Notes: generated by a model not told the origin, from the letters alone. DNA of 64,000 bases from Sphingobium sp. 15-1 (GCF_013375535.1 NZ_JABXJG010000003.1:186001-250000); one strand, 5' to 3'. Shown: positions 16,406-25,169, counted from the first letter of the stretch. Made by a program: numbers and translations.

Positions 16406-16619
16406 TGCCTGCGTCTCCATGCATGATCTGATGGCATCTGGCCAATAACTCGGCATCATGTTCGTCCGTCCTGCCGATGACACCCCAAGATGGAGCCATT
16501 TGCCGCGACTTCGGGCGAAATGCTTTGACAGGCCTAAGCTTCGCAAGCGACACGAGTAGCGAGTAATCTTCGAGATGGTGCAGGGGCACGTCGTCGGCTG
16601 AGGCAGCGAGAGCGGTCAC
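16398..16619 (-). CDS. Small hypothetical ORF between SDR and maleylacetate reductase
   Basis: A 73-residue frame with a GTG start overlapping the SDR stop (GTGA) and overlapping the maleylacetate reductase start by eight bases. The composition is plausible (LHHLEDYSLLVSLAKLRPV; CHQIMHGDAGNA) but no domain was recognised. The tight overlaps at both ends hint at translational coupling; it may also be a non-coding spacer. Confidence 0.3.
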   Translation of the reverse strand: MTALAASADDVPLHHLEDYSLLVSLAKLRPVKAFRPKSRQMAPSWGVIGRTDEHDAELLARCHQIMHGDAGNA

Positions 16620-17488
16620 GGGCTGAGCCCAACAAGCGCAAGCCTCAGCTCATCTTGCTCGGCGTCCGATTTTTGGCGGACAGCCTCAAGTATTCCCACC
16701 GCATCGTCTCCTATCGGAGCCAAACTGGCCGGAGGGTCTTCCTCGGCAGCTTTGACAACTGCGCGCGCGGCGCTGAGAGAGTCAAGGCCGTTCCCTTGCA
16801 TACTATTGAGAACACGTGTGAAAGTGGCGAATTCGTCGCCATACAAAGCACGTTCTGCAGCGCTCATGCCGTCGGCCACATGCGCGAGCGCCGCTGCGGT
16901 CTTGGCCGGGCCTCCAGTCTGCATATTACCGGCCGGCACGAGCACGACATCGATACCGAACTTTTTCAACTCGGCCCGATAGACCATGGCGAACACATCC
17001 ATTGCCGCCTTCGACGCGCCGGACGGCCCATTGAAAGGCAAAGGCAGTCGCGCCGACCAGGTGCTGATGTGCATGATACGGCCGCGCGCATTTCGCAGCG
17101 CTGGCAGGAAGCCATTGATAACAGATAGTGGACCGAACGTGTTCACTTCGAATTCGTGCCGGATAGCATCGAGCGGCACAACTTCCAGCGGTCCCGGCGT
17201 CAGGATTCCGGCGTTGCTGACAAGAAGATCAAGGCCATGATCGCCCAGCGCCTGAGATACACTCGAAGTCCAGCTCTTTACAGCCTGCTCATCAGTGATG
17301 TCACAAACCGTCAGGATTATATGCCCGTTCGATTGCTCTGTCAGCGCCGCACAAGTGGACTCGGACATCGCGGTGCCGAAGACGGTGTAACCCTTGGCTG
17401 CTAGTTCGAGTGCAATATCACGCCCGAGGCCTTCCGCCGCGCCCGTGATTGCCGCCGAGCGTGAATGATGGGACGATGGAGCGATCAT
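16616..17488 (-). CDS. SDR family oxidoreductase
   Basis: A 290-residue short-chain dehydrogenase. The cofactor motif is TGAAEGLG near residues 15-22, with SNAG near 90 in place of the usual NNAG. The active site is less standard: HISTWSARL, then GPSGASKAAMDVF, where Ser replaces Tyr four residues before the Lys (YxxxK reads SGASK), so catalysis may be altered. The C-terminal extension (about 215-290) is longer than usual. It sits between the flavin reductase and maleylacetate reductase genes in one orientation. The substrate is unknown, and the missing Tyr makes a classical dehydrogenase role uncertain. Confidence 0.8.
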   Translation of the reverse strand: MIAPSSHHSRSAAITGAAEGLGRDIALELAAKGYTVFGTAMSESTCAALTEQSNGHIILTVCDITDEQAVKSWTSSVSQALGDHGLDLLVSNAGILTPGPLEVVPLDAIRHEFEVNTFGPLSVINGFLPALRNARGRIMHISTWSARLPLPFNGPSGASKAAMDVFAMVYRAELKKFGIDVVLVPAGNMQTGGPAKTAAALAHVADGMSAAERALYGDEFATFTRVLNSMQGNGLDSLSAARAVVKAAEEDPPASLAPIGDDAVGILEAVRQKSDAEQDELRLALVGLSP

Positions 17489-17654
17489 ATCGAGTTTCCC
17501 TTAGACGGACGCTTCTCTGCATGTTCCTTCGGTAGCCTCGAGGGCACGACCGCCTGCCAACAGGTCCCTGGTCGCGCATCGCAAGTCCCGCTCGTTTCCG
17601 ATCCGCATAATAAAGCATCACGTGTGGTCGTTCGGCTATTATTCTCATCCAAGG

Positions 17655-18203
17655 CTAGAGTGGCCGTAGCCGCGCGAAATCGCCGTCGATCCAACCCAAT
17701 GGGTCTGCGGGCCGATCGCTGCCCCGAACATCGAACACCTCTGTTATGAATATTTCATGTGTCCCGAACATCACTGTCGTGCGGGTCCGACAGAAGATAT
17801 TGCTGCATGAAGACAGCAAATATGGTATACCCTCACTATCCGACCAGAGCGTTCCGGAGAACCTCTGATCCCTTTGAAGAGGATCAGTGAATAATTTAAC
17901 GAGCTCGGCCTGTTCGATCGACAGAAGATTGATGCAAAGCTTTCCAGCCCGCGCTATGAATTGGTGAGCGCTGGCGCTGCGATTGATCGAGATCAGCATT
18001 GATGGTGGATCCATCGCAACGGGAATGACGGCTGATGCTATCAACCCCGCAGAGAGCCCCGTGCCTGGATCGCGTGTGCTGATCAGTGCGACGGCGCTTG
18101 GCATTCGTCGCATGGCGCTTTTGAGGCAATCGGCCATTTGCAACGTGCCCGCGGGCATGGTGGCGTCGCTATCACATGCGACATCAGGTGCTTGGCGTAT
18201 CAT
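17655..18203 (-). CDS. Flavin reductase domain protein
   Basis: A 182-residue flavin reductase-like protein: LKSAMRRMPSAVALIST, SAGLIASAVIPVAMDPPSML, ARAGKLCINLLS and the C-terminal HEIFITEVFDV. It would give FMNH2 or FADH2 to a two-component oxygenase. The ATG overlaps the stop of the 98-residue gene upstream (ATGA), so the two are coupled. Candidate oxygenase partners are the acyl-CoA-dehydrogenase-like protein at 23535 and the LLM at 25170. With the hydroxyquinol dioxygenase and maleylacetate reductase this resembles a resorcinol hydroxylase set (GraA/GraD with GraB/GraC of Rhizobium), which is inference. Confidence 0.85.
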   Translation of the reverse strand: MIRQAPDVACDSDATMPAGTLQMADCLKSAMRRMPSAVALISTRDPGTGLSAGLIASAVIPVAMDPPSMLISINRSASAHQFIARAGKLCINLLSIEQAELVKLFTDPLQRDQRFSGTLWSDSEGIPYLLSSCSNIFCRTRTTVMFGTHEIFITEVFDVRGSDRPADPLGWIDGDFARLRPL

Positions 18204-18496
18204 CGTGTGACTGGCTCGTCACGGTTGTTTTCGACATGAACACGGATGGCTCCCATACTATCTACCCAACCCTTTCCGCTGGCATAATCCTTCATTCCTT
18301 GGAACAAGTTCAGCCATTCAGTGGCGTCGGCACATGGCTGCGCCAGGAACCACGACTCCCTAACCCACACATGGTCGCCTTCGACCCGGCCAAGCTGATC
18401 TTCAACCGTGCTATTTGGCAGGGGCGCCCCCGCGACCAGCTTCATCTCTCTGAAGTTGTTCGGATCGACCAGTTCGAACCGCTCGTCGGCCAACAT
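18200..18496 (-). CDS. Conserved-looking 98-residue protein of unknown function
   Basis: I do not recognise the family. The protein starts MLADERFELVDPNNFREMKL and has no signal peptide or membrane segment; it is acidic with Trp pairs (HVWVRESWFLAQPCADATEW). It lies between the P450 and the flavin reductase in one orientation, and its stop overlaps the reductase start, so it is likely made in step with the reductase. It could be a small regulatory or effector subunit of an oxygenase, or a ligand-binding protein. The ATG at 18496 is chosen because the preceding 32 codons of the open frame are Arg/Cys-rich and not gene-like. Confidence 0.55.
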   Translation of the reverse strand: MLADERFELVDPNNFREMKLVAGAPLPNSTVEDQLGRVEGDHVWVRESWFLAQPCADATEWLNLFQGMKDYASGKGWVDSMGAIRVHVENNRDEPVTR

Positions 18497-18639
18497 TATA
18501 ATCACTCTACCGATCCTTTCGATACATGGACGGCGGCAACTTCTATCCCACGCTGCTATCCGCAACCGGCGCATTGGATCACCGGATCTCACTCTACCTG
18601 CCTCTGCCTAGACCAGTATGGCGCGGCACGCTCCGAATC

Positions 18640-19845
18640 TCAGTGCAGGATCATTTCGATTTTCGAAAACCCTCGAAGCCCCAAGTTATTGCTACGATCG
18701 ACGGACACCAGTTCGAGACGGTCGATTTGCTTCACGAGCTCTTCAAGGACGGTCGCGAGTTCCAGCATCGCAAGATTACCGCCGGCGCAGCGGTGAATGC
18801 CTGCGCCAAATGCCAAGTGGTCCCGCGCGTCGCGCTGAATATCGAAAAGATCGGGATTTTCGTACCGTCGTTCATCCCGATTAGCCGCTCCGAGTAGCAC
18901 CATCAGCCGCGCGCCCTCGGGAATGGCGATGCCGCTGACTTCCACATCTCGCGTTGCTTGCCTTACAAATCCCAGCACAGGCGACTCGAGACGCAATGCT
19001 TCATTGATGCAGCGCGGCACAAGGGCAGGCTGCGATTTCAGCAGCGACCACTGGTCAGGATTACTTGCGAGCAACCAGATGAGGTTTCCCATACCGTAAA
19101 TGGTCGTGTCGAGCGAGGGCATGACATAGGCTTGGACGACGGATGAGTAGTCATCGGGGCTAATCTCGCCCCTTTCTACCTCAGACCATAGAGCGGCTGC
19201 CCAGCTTCCCGGCCTTAACTTGCTCGGCAGTGACGGATCGGTCAGATATTTCACCATCCCTTGGATAACCGAAAATGCGGCATCTGCTTGGGGGTGTCCC
19301 ACGGGCGCTACTGTGTTGAAGGAGGCGGCAGCCCAGTCGAGCATGCTTTCGCGGCCCTCTTCGGGAAGGCCGACCAGCTCCGATACCACACTTACCGGCA
19401 GCAAGGTCGTCAGGTGGCGAACTGCGTCTACTGGCCCCTTGCCCTTTAGCTGCGAAATCCGCTCGCGCGTAAGTTCGGTAAGCCGCCCTCTCAGGCCACT
19501 CAGTTGCGTTGGCGCCAGGGGCCGCATGACGACCTTGCGCATTTTGGTATGAACTGGCGGATCACTCTGAAGCAACGACCCCTTCATCACGTCATTCGTG
19601 ATGCTGTTCATGGTAACACCACTTGCGGAACTGAAGTCCGCCCAGTTCTCCAAGACTGATTTCGCCTCGGCATGCCGCGCCACGCAGAACACGCCATGGC
19701 GCGTCAGGGCGCAGAGTGGGCCGCTGTCCCGGATCTCTTGGTAAATTGGAAACGGGTCCGCTCGTATAGCGTCATCGAATATGTCGTAATCGACCGGCGT
19801 AACGCCTAGGGGGTTTCCGGCCGATAAGGTATCGAGGTCGGTCAT
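18640..19845 (-). CDS. Cytochrome P450
   Basis: A 401-residue soluble bacterial P450. The heme-binding loop FGAGIHRCAGGNLA carries the axial Cys at about 353. The K-helix ExxR is NEALRLE and the I-helix reads AYVMPSLDTTIYG, where the usual A-G-x-D-T-T has Pro and Ser in place of the Ala-Gly pair. The B-C region SDPPVHTKMRKVVMRPLAP matches the conserved DPPxHxxxR. GGAG eight bases before 19845 sets the start. It needs electrons from a ferredoxin; the only one here is at 493-810. It lies between the TonB receptor and the 98-residue gene. Such P450s hydroxylate or O-demethylate aromatics or oxidise terpenoids; substrate unknown. Confidence 0.93.
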   Translation of the reverse strand: MTDLDTLSAGNPLGVTPVDYDIFDDAIRADPFPIYQEIRDSGPLCALTRHGVFCVARHAEAKSVLENWADFSSASGVTMNSITNDVMKGSLLQSDPPVHTKMRKVVMRPLAPTQLSGLRGRLTELTRERISQLKGKGPVDAVRHLTTLLPVSVVSELVGLPEEGRESMLDWAAASFNTVAPVGHPQADAAFSVIQGMVKYLTDPSLPSKLRPGSWAAALWSEVERGEISPDDYSSVVQAYVMPSLDTTIYGMGNLIWLLASNPDQWSLLKSQPALVPRCINEALRLESPVLGFVRQATRDVEVSGIAIPEGARLMVLLGAANRDERRYENPDLFDIQRDARDHLAFGAGIHRCAGGNLAMLELATVLEELVKQIDRLELVSVDRSNNLGLRGFSKIEMILH

Positions 19846-19975
19846 TGGAATTTCTCCAAAGGAGCCTGTGAAAGGATCGAAGGCCGGCGTGCCGCACTTC
19901 CTGGGCGGTCCCCACCGTTGCAAATGGATTGTTCGAGGGCCACGTCGTTAGCTCCCAAGTTTCGGCACTTGATCA

Positions 19976-22327
19976 TCAGTAGCGGTAGCTTAGCGTGATG
20001 CCGTACGTTGCCGGCATGCCGGTGGTCCGGGCGACGGTGTCGATCACGCGCGATACGTGAATCAGGTGAAACTTGTCGAAGACGTTCCTGCCCCAGATCT
20101 GGGCCCGCCAATTCTTGTCGGCGCTTTCAATGCCGGCGCGCAGATCGACGATCGCATAACCGGGAATATCAAACGCCTGCACCCTGCCAAAGGCGGCCGT
20201 CGATTTCGACCGATAGCGCGCATTGCCTCCGAGAAACGCATTAACGCTGCCGGAAAGCGCAAACTCATATCCCGCGTCGCCAGAAATCTGGAATTTCGGT
20301 GTGCTGGGAAATGCTTCTCCCTTCACATCGATGACCGCGCCAAGAGGGTCGTTCGTCGCAAAGCTGCTGTCCACCCGCGATTTGATGTAGGTCGCGCCGC
20401 CATTGAACGTGAAGCCGGCCACCGGTCGCCAGTTGATGCCGATTTCGGCGCCGCGCACACTCGACTTCGGGATGTTCACAAGCCCTGGCAAATTACCGAA
20501 GGCGCTCGGGATATAGCCGAGAATCTGCTTGTTCTTATAATCGTAATAAAATGCGGCTCCGGTTAGCTGCATGGCGCGGTCAAACAACGATATTTTGAAA
20601 CCCGCTTCATATGCGACCACCGATTCCTGCGGAGCGGGATCAAACTGGATCGGTGTAAGGCCAGGTACCGTCGGGAAACTCCCCGCCTTATAGCCCTTGG
20701 TGACGTTCGCATAGATCAAGGTGTCGCGGTCAGGCTTCCAGTTCAGCCCGGCGCGCCAGGAGACATTGTCCTCCTTCAAACTCTTCTGGACGATGGGCAC
20801 AGGCACACCGAGCGCGCCTGTTGTGCCATCGCCGAGGGTGACGCACGAGCCAGGAGCCAGCGCCACGACCGGTGGCGTGAAGCCGCGCGAAACATTTGAC
20901 AGGAAGCTGAAGGCGTTCGCCAAGGCGCCATCGCCCGGATCATAGAGACATCCGGTAAAGTCCCGGGTCTCCTTGTTGTACCGAATAGATCCTTGCGCCG
21001 TAATGGTATCGGTCAAGCCATAATCTAAACTGGCGAAGATCGCTTTGCCTTCGATTTTTTGATGATTGCTGTTGAGGAATGCGTTCCACCGGAACGGGCC
21101 AATCCCATTATTTGAGGAGGTATAACGACCTAGCTGATCGTCTTTGCTGTTATAATGGCTATAGTTCCCTCCAACCATCCATTTGATCCTGTCGTCCCCC
21201 GATTGTCCGGCCAGCCGGAGTTCCTGCGAAACGCCGTCGATCTTGGCATCGACCGTATAGAGGAGGTTGTTCTCATCGACGCCGTCACTGTCCGTCGGGG
21301 CAAGCTGCTTGAGACGCGAATAGGCGCTGATCGACGTCAGCGTGACGGCATCTGAGAGATCGAGGTCTGCCCGCAGCGAAAGCTGATAGAAATTGTCGTC
21401 GCGACGTAGACTGGTGTTCGGATCCCAGTCCGCAGCCCTGTTGTTGCTTGGTGCCGGCCTGTCGGCCAATATCGCAGCCTGCAAATCGGTATAACCACCA
21501 TCCGCCGGCAGCTTCGTCGGAGCATAGGACACATATTGCGCCGCTTGGGTGTCGCTCTTGTCGATCCAGCCATTAGCATTGAATTCGAAGCGCAATGTGT
21601 CGCTCGGTTCCCAATCAAGGAGCAGGCGCCCGGAGGTGAAGTCGCGTGTTCCGAGCCGATCGTTCGGGCGGGACTGGTTGACCTGCCAGCCGTCCCGATA
21701 TTCATGGCGTACCGCTACTCGACCGGTCAGTGTGTTGGTGATCGGACCGCTTACATAGGCTTGCCCGTCGATTTGGTTGAAGCGACCGTAGGTCAAGTCG
21801 AAGCCCATTTTGGGGTCTTTGGTGGGCTTGGCCGCGATATAGTTGATGGCGCCACCAGTCGAGTTCTGCCCGAACAACGTGCCCTGCGGGCCTTTGAGCG
21901 CTTCCACGCGCTCAACGTCGAGTGACGCTCCGGGCGTCATCGCGAGGAAGGGCAGTGGCACCTGATCGACATAGACGCTCACGGCTGGAGCCACGGCCAC
22001 GGCCGTGTCGAAGAACCCAATTCCACGGATCGTGAAGACCGGCGTGCCGTAGGTGCTTGGTTGATAGGTGAAGCCCGGCACGATCTTTTCGAGATCGGCC
22101 GGACCGTTGACGCCAGCCTTGGCCAGTTGCTCTCCCGTCGCTGCGGTTATTGATAGTGGCACGTCGTTCAGTCGCTCGCTGCGCTTCTGCGCGGTGACAA
22201 TGATATCCCCGAGTTCCGACGGCGCTGATGCCGAGCTGCTCGAGGAAGCCGCCTCCTGGCCATACGCCGCCGAAGAAACGATAGCCGAGGTTGTCATCAG
22301 CACTGATAGGATTGCGATGTTCTTCAT
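19976..22327 (-). CDS. TonB-dependent outer-membrane receptor
   Basis: A 783-residue protein with a signal peptide (about 1-23, MKNIAILSVLMTTSAIVSSA), a Ser-rich linker, and a TonB-box-like stretch DIIVTAQKR near residue 40. The plug domain follows (LNDVPLSITAATGEQLAKAG, then VEALKGPQGTLFGQNSTGGA). The beta-barrel ends with the aromatic terminus YGITLSYRY, the outer-membrane sorting signal. It should import a substrate through the outer membrane with TonB energy. In sphingomonads such receptors often take up aromatic or plant compounds, and its place at the head of the P450-flavin reductase-hydroxyquinol genes suggests it imports their substrate. Not closely siderophore-like by context. A shared operator motif lies about 240 bases upstream. 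Confidence 0.93.
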   Translation of the reverse strand: MKNIAILSVLMTTSAIVSSAAYGQEAASSSSSASAPSELGDIIVTAQKRSERLNDVPLSITAATGEQLAKAGVNGPADLEKIVPGFTYQPSTYGTPVFTIRGIGFFDTAVAVAPAVSVYVDQVPLPFLAMTPGASLDVERVEALKGPQGTLFGQNSTGGAINYIAAKPTKDPKMGFDLTYGRFNQIDGQAYVSGPITNTLTGRVAVRHEYRDGWQVNQSRPNDRLGTRDFTSGRLLLDWEPSDTLRFEFNANGWIDKSDTQAAQYVSYAPTKLPADGGYTDLQAAILADRPAPSNNRAADWDPNTSLRRDDNFYQLSLRADLDLSDAVTLTSISAYSRLKQLAPTDSDGVDENNLLYTVDAKIDGVSQELRLAGQSGDDRIKWMVGGNYSHYNSKDDQLGRYTSSNNGIGPFRWNAFLNSNHQKIEGKAIFASLDYGLTDTITAQGSIRYNKETRDFTGCLYDPGDGALANAFSFLSNVSRGFTPPVVALAPGSCVTLGDGTTGALGVPVPIVQKSLKEDNVSWRAGLNWKPDRDTLIYANVTKGYKAGSFPTVPGLTPIQFDPAPQESVVAYEAGFKISLFDRAMQLTGAAFYYDYKNKQILGYIPSAFGNLPGLVNIPKSSVRGAEIGINWRPVAGFTFNGGATYIKSRVDSSFATNDPLGAVIDVKGEAFPSTPKFQISGDAGYEFALSGSVNAFLGGNARYRSKSTAAFGRVQAFDIPGYAIVDLRAGIESADKNWRAQIWGRNVFDKFHLIHVSRVIDTVARTTGMPATYGITLSYRY

Positions 22328-22743
22328 AACCTCTCCCAGTATTTCGTATTATTGTATAAGTTGTGGATGCGTACTTCTTGAATGCCAGAATATACCAAAA
22401 CAACTAGAGAGTTAACGCGGCGCCGCCGCCTCAGATACTTCGGCCGTCGCAAGCCGCGTGCCAATCCTTGAAATCGCACCGTTTCGTCTGACCCAGCTAC
22501 CCTCAAAAAAACCTGGGCGGTTTTCGGACCCAGAGATAGCAACGTCTATGTTTCGTGTCAAATTAAACTTTACAAATGTGCTGAATAGATGGCTGAGAGG
22601 AATGTTGGCAGCTTAAACACTGTCCCAAAGTCGCGATGGGGGCGCCATGTTGGTACAAGAAACTATACGGGAATTAAGAAACGCGATCGCAACACTCCTC
22701 GCCGTCTGCAAAGCACTCTGGATGCTCTCCCGACTTTTCCACC
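22328..22743. promoter_or_regulatory. Promoter region upstream of the TonB receptor
   Basis: 416 bases without a gene between the receptor and the SDR, both minus strand. It holds operator copy C (22565-22587) and an AT-rich stretch near 22340-22375 suitable for a promoter. A CTCTCCC-complement ribosome site (GGGAGAG) precedes the receptor start. Confidence 0.6.
22565..22587. promoter_or_regulatory. Operator motif copy C
   Basis: Left half AAACTTTAC, spacer AAAT, right half GTGCTGAATA. It matches the motif shared by seven sites in this island and is nearly identical to copy D. Confidence 0.6.
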
Positions 22744-23520
22744 CTATTGTGCGAGAAAGCCGCCATCGACGGCGACGATTGACCCGCACATGAAACTGGA
22801 TGCCGACGAAGCCAGATAAATCACCGTTCCCCGCAATTCATCAGCGTCCGCAATGCGGCCGGCTGGCGTATGGCTGGTCATGAGCCGCGCAAATTCCGGG
22901 TCATCGAAATTGCCCAATCCTGTCCTGTGAAAGCCGGGACAGATGGCGTTGATCTGAATACCGTATGGCGCATATTCGAGTGCCATTTCACGCGTAAGAT
23001 TGACCACCGCGCCTTTCGTGGTGGCGTATCCTGCCGCAGCGACGAAACCACCTCCTACGAGCCCCCAAATCGAGGAAATGTTGATGATTTTTCCTTTACG
23101 CCGCGCGACCATCTGCTTGAGCGCCTCGCGTGAGCAGTAGAAGACGCTATTCAAGTTGACGTCGATCAGCCTATGCCATTCACTCGAAGGGTATTCATGG
23201 ATCATCCCTTGATAGGCCTGACCGACGCCGGCGTTGTTCACGAGAATGTCGATATGCTCCACGGTCTTTTCTAATTCGGCAAACGCGGCCACGACCTGAA
23301 TTTCGTCCGCGACATCAACGGTATATGTATAGGCGTTGCGTCCCAGCGATCGGACATGCTCAGCCGTTTCATTCAATCCCCTCGCGTTGATGTCGAAAAG
23401 CGCGACATCCGTCCCGGCGCCGGCTAGTGCATAGGCGAAGACGCGACCCAAGCCGCCAGCGGCCCCTGTCACCACCGCGACCTGGTCCGCCAAACTGAAG
23501 ACATCTTCCAGTACCGGCAT
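22744..23520 (-). CDS. SDR family oxidoreductase
   Basis: A 258-residue classical SDR with the cofactor motif TGAAGGLG, NNAG, active-site Ser in ISSIWG and YATTKGAV as the Tyr-Lys pair; ends GSIVAVDGGFLAQ. A purine-rich AAGGAAAG favours the ATG at 23520 (MPVLEDVFSL) over the one at 23526. Nine to fourteen bases separate it from the upstream flavin monooxygenase-like gene, so the two form an operon. It may oxidise or reduce the hydroxylated product of that enzyme; substrate unknown. Confidence 0.87.
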   Translation of the reverse strand: MPVLEDVFSLADQVAVVTGAAGGLGRVFAYALAGAGTDVALFDINARGLNETAEHVRSLGRNAYTYTVDVADEIQVVAAFAELEKTVEHIDILVNNAGVGQAYQGMIHEYPSSEWHRLIDVNLNSVFYCSREALKQMVARRKGKIINISSIWGLVGGGFVAAAGYATTKGAVVNLTREMALEYAPYGIQINAICPGFHRTGLGNFDDPEFARLMTSHTPAGRIADADELRGTVIYLASSASSFMCGSIVAVDGGFLAQ

Positions 23521-23534
23521 GACCATCTTTCCTT

Positions 23535-24764
23535 CTAAGGCAATTTGACGAGTGAATTGATGCCCCAGACTTCATCGGTCGCGAGGCCCGCTAACTGGCG
23601 GCCGCAGGATTGCATGACAGTCGCCGAAGATGTGATATGCTGGCTACCGGAATGTATGTCCCGATAAACGCGTTGCATCGTGCTTTGCCGCAATGATTCA
23701 CCGCCCGCGATGCGGTAGGCAAACTCACCGGCCTCGACAGCGGCATAAGTCATATTGCTGAGTGCCAGTCGAATCATCGTGATATCGCGCGTAGACAGAG
23801 GCTCGAGCGAAGCTCTTTTGGCTTCGATATCCGCCCATATCTTGTAGAGAAATGCGCGCGCCGAAAGAGTCCGAGCTTGCGCCTCTCCAAACCGTTCGGC
23901 GAACGAGTCGCTCGACGCAAGCGATCCCGCGCGCATCCCCTTCGTCCGAACGTAGTTGGCGAGTTCATCGAGGATGCGGCGAGCAACACCGGCTGCCCAA
24001 GCGGCATGCCCGATCGTTACAATCGGCATCATTCCGATCCCGAAAATCTCGGGTCGACTTGCTATAGTGGGATTCGATGGCGAATATGTATGCGCATGTG
24101 GCACAAAGACGTCCGAAATTGCGTAGTCGACGCTTCCAGTCGCCCGCAGCCCGAGAACGTCCCAGTTTCCACTCAGCTCAACATCGGCAATCGGCACATG
24201 GAGTATGATGTGTTCAGGCCCACCATTTTGATCAAGGCGCATCTTGCCGTTTTCATGCACAAACGCGCCTGAGTGGGACCAGTCCGCATGCAACAAGCCG
24301 CTGCCGTAACTCCATTTTCCGGTCAGCAAATAGCCACCGTCCACCACTGTAGCTACGCCGGTCGGGCCCCCCGCGCCCGCGACGAACCCGCGTGCGTCTG
24401 AAGCAAGGATATGATTTGCCGCAGTCGTGCTCAGATATCCGGCAGCTGTCGCGGTTGAGACCCCGCTGGCAAATACGACCCATCCCGTCGAAGCATCGGC
24501 ATAAGACAATTTTTCGATGATATCGATATGCTCCGTAATCGAGGCCCCGATCCCGCCTAAGCTTTTTGGCACTAGTAGTTTATGCAGGCGAAGTTGTTCG
24601 ATCTTTTCGAACACCTCTGGAATAAGCATGCGCGCCTTCTCGTTTTCGGCGCCCTTCTCCATGAAGAACGGTAGAAGGTCATCAACCTTCATATTTATTT
24701 CTGAAAGAGTCGGTGCTTCTTTCGGTATGACCTGAAATTCAGCTGAGACATTGTGTTGCACCAT
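23535..24764 (-). CDS. Acyl-CoA dehydrogenase-like flavin-dependent monooxygenase (group D type)
   Basis: A 409-residue protein with the acyl-CoA dehydrogenase fold but features of the two-component monooxygenases (HsaA, DszC, HpaB-type C2, GraD). These include KLLVPKSLGGIGASITEHID, SYADASTGWVVFASG, GGYLLTGKWSYGSGLLHADW, and the mid-domain WDVLGLRATGSVDYAISDVFVP. The C-terminal part has FAYRIAGGESLRQSTMQRVYRDIHSGSQH, where HsaA-type enzymes place a conserved His. It would use reduced flavin from a partner reductase to hydroxylate a phenol. The reductase at 17655 is the natural candidate. GGGGAG sets the start at 24764. With the hydroxyquinol module this would supply 1,2,4-trihydroxybenzene from resorcinol or hydroquinone. 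Confidence 0.85.
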   Translation of the reverse strand: MVQHNVSAEFQVIPKEAPTLSEINMKVDDLLPFFMEKGAENEKARMLIPEVFEKIEQLRLHKLLVPKSLGGIGASITEHIDIIEKLSYADASTGWVVFASGVSTATAAGYLSTTAANHILASDARGFVAGAGGPTGVATVVDGGYLLTGKWSYGSGLLHADWSHSGAFVHENGKMRLDQNGGPEHIILHVPIADVELSGNWDVLGLRATGSVDYAISDVFVPHAHTYSPSNPTIASRPEIFGIGMMPIVTIGHAAWAAGVARRILDELANYVRTKGMRAGSLASSDSFAERFGEAQARTLSARAFLYKIWADIEAKRASLEPLSTRDITMIRLALSNMTYAAVEAGEFAYRIAGGESLRQSTMQRVYRDIHSGSQHITSSATVMQSCGRQLAGLATDEVWGINSLVKLP

Positions 24765-24781
24765 GTCACTCCCCATAGGAT

Positions 24782-25033
24782 CTAGATTGATAGCCTAGTG
24801 CGGCACTTCGGCCTTCTCATCCAGTTGGCCGGCTGCGAGTGCGCGGACACGCCCTGGCATGTTCCATGCAGCGGAAAGCCCCGCACTCCGCCCATTGACC
24901 TCAGTCCTGTGAGCTTGGTGGTGACTTGATTACGCTCGACCGGTACGGCCCGCGTGCCACGTGCCTGCAACTGAAGGGCGGTCACAAGACCGGCCAGCCC
25001 TTCACCGACTACTATGCTCGGTACGTCCACCAA
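24782..25033 (-). pseudogene. N-terminal remnant of an FAD-dependent aromatic hydroxylase
   Basis: The frame begins (GTG at 25033 or TTG at 25036) VDVPSIVVGEGLAGLVTALQ and continues through QARGTRAVPVERN, matching the intact hydroxylase at 35205-36812 (VDVPVIVVGGAPVGLATAF). Similarity is lost after about 45 residues and the rest is unrelated sequence to a stop at 24782. The upstream 100 bases are also similar to the intact gene's promoter, so this is a decayed duplicate, not a real short gene. Confidence 0.8.
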
Positions 25034-25135
25034 TGCACCTCTCCGGAAGCGTTAGCCTGCGCCATCTTGTTAAGTGGAGCGGTATCACCTCGATCGGAGG
25101 CTGTCCATAAAAACTCCACGTTCGTAGAACTTATT
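25034..25135. repeat. Duplicated promoter segment (copy 1)
   Basis: This stretch matches 36811-36915: shared blocks include ATCTTGTT, GGTATCAC, CTGTCCAT and AAAACTCCAC in the same order and spacing. It carries operator copy E. Copy 2 drives the intact hydroxylase operon. Confidence 0.75.
25111..25133. promoter_or_regulatory. Operator motif copy E
   Basis: Left half AAACTCCAC, spacer GTTC, right half GTAGAACTTA. It sits before the hydroxylase remnant and is the counterpart of copy F. Confidence 0.6.
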
Positions 25136-25169
25136 CCCAAAATTGGTTGGCCCGAGGACTGATATGGGC

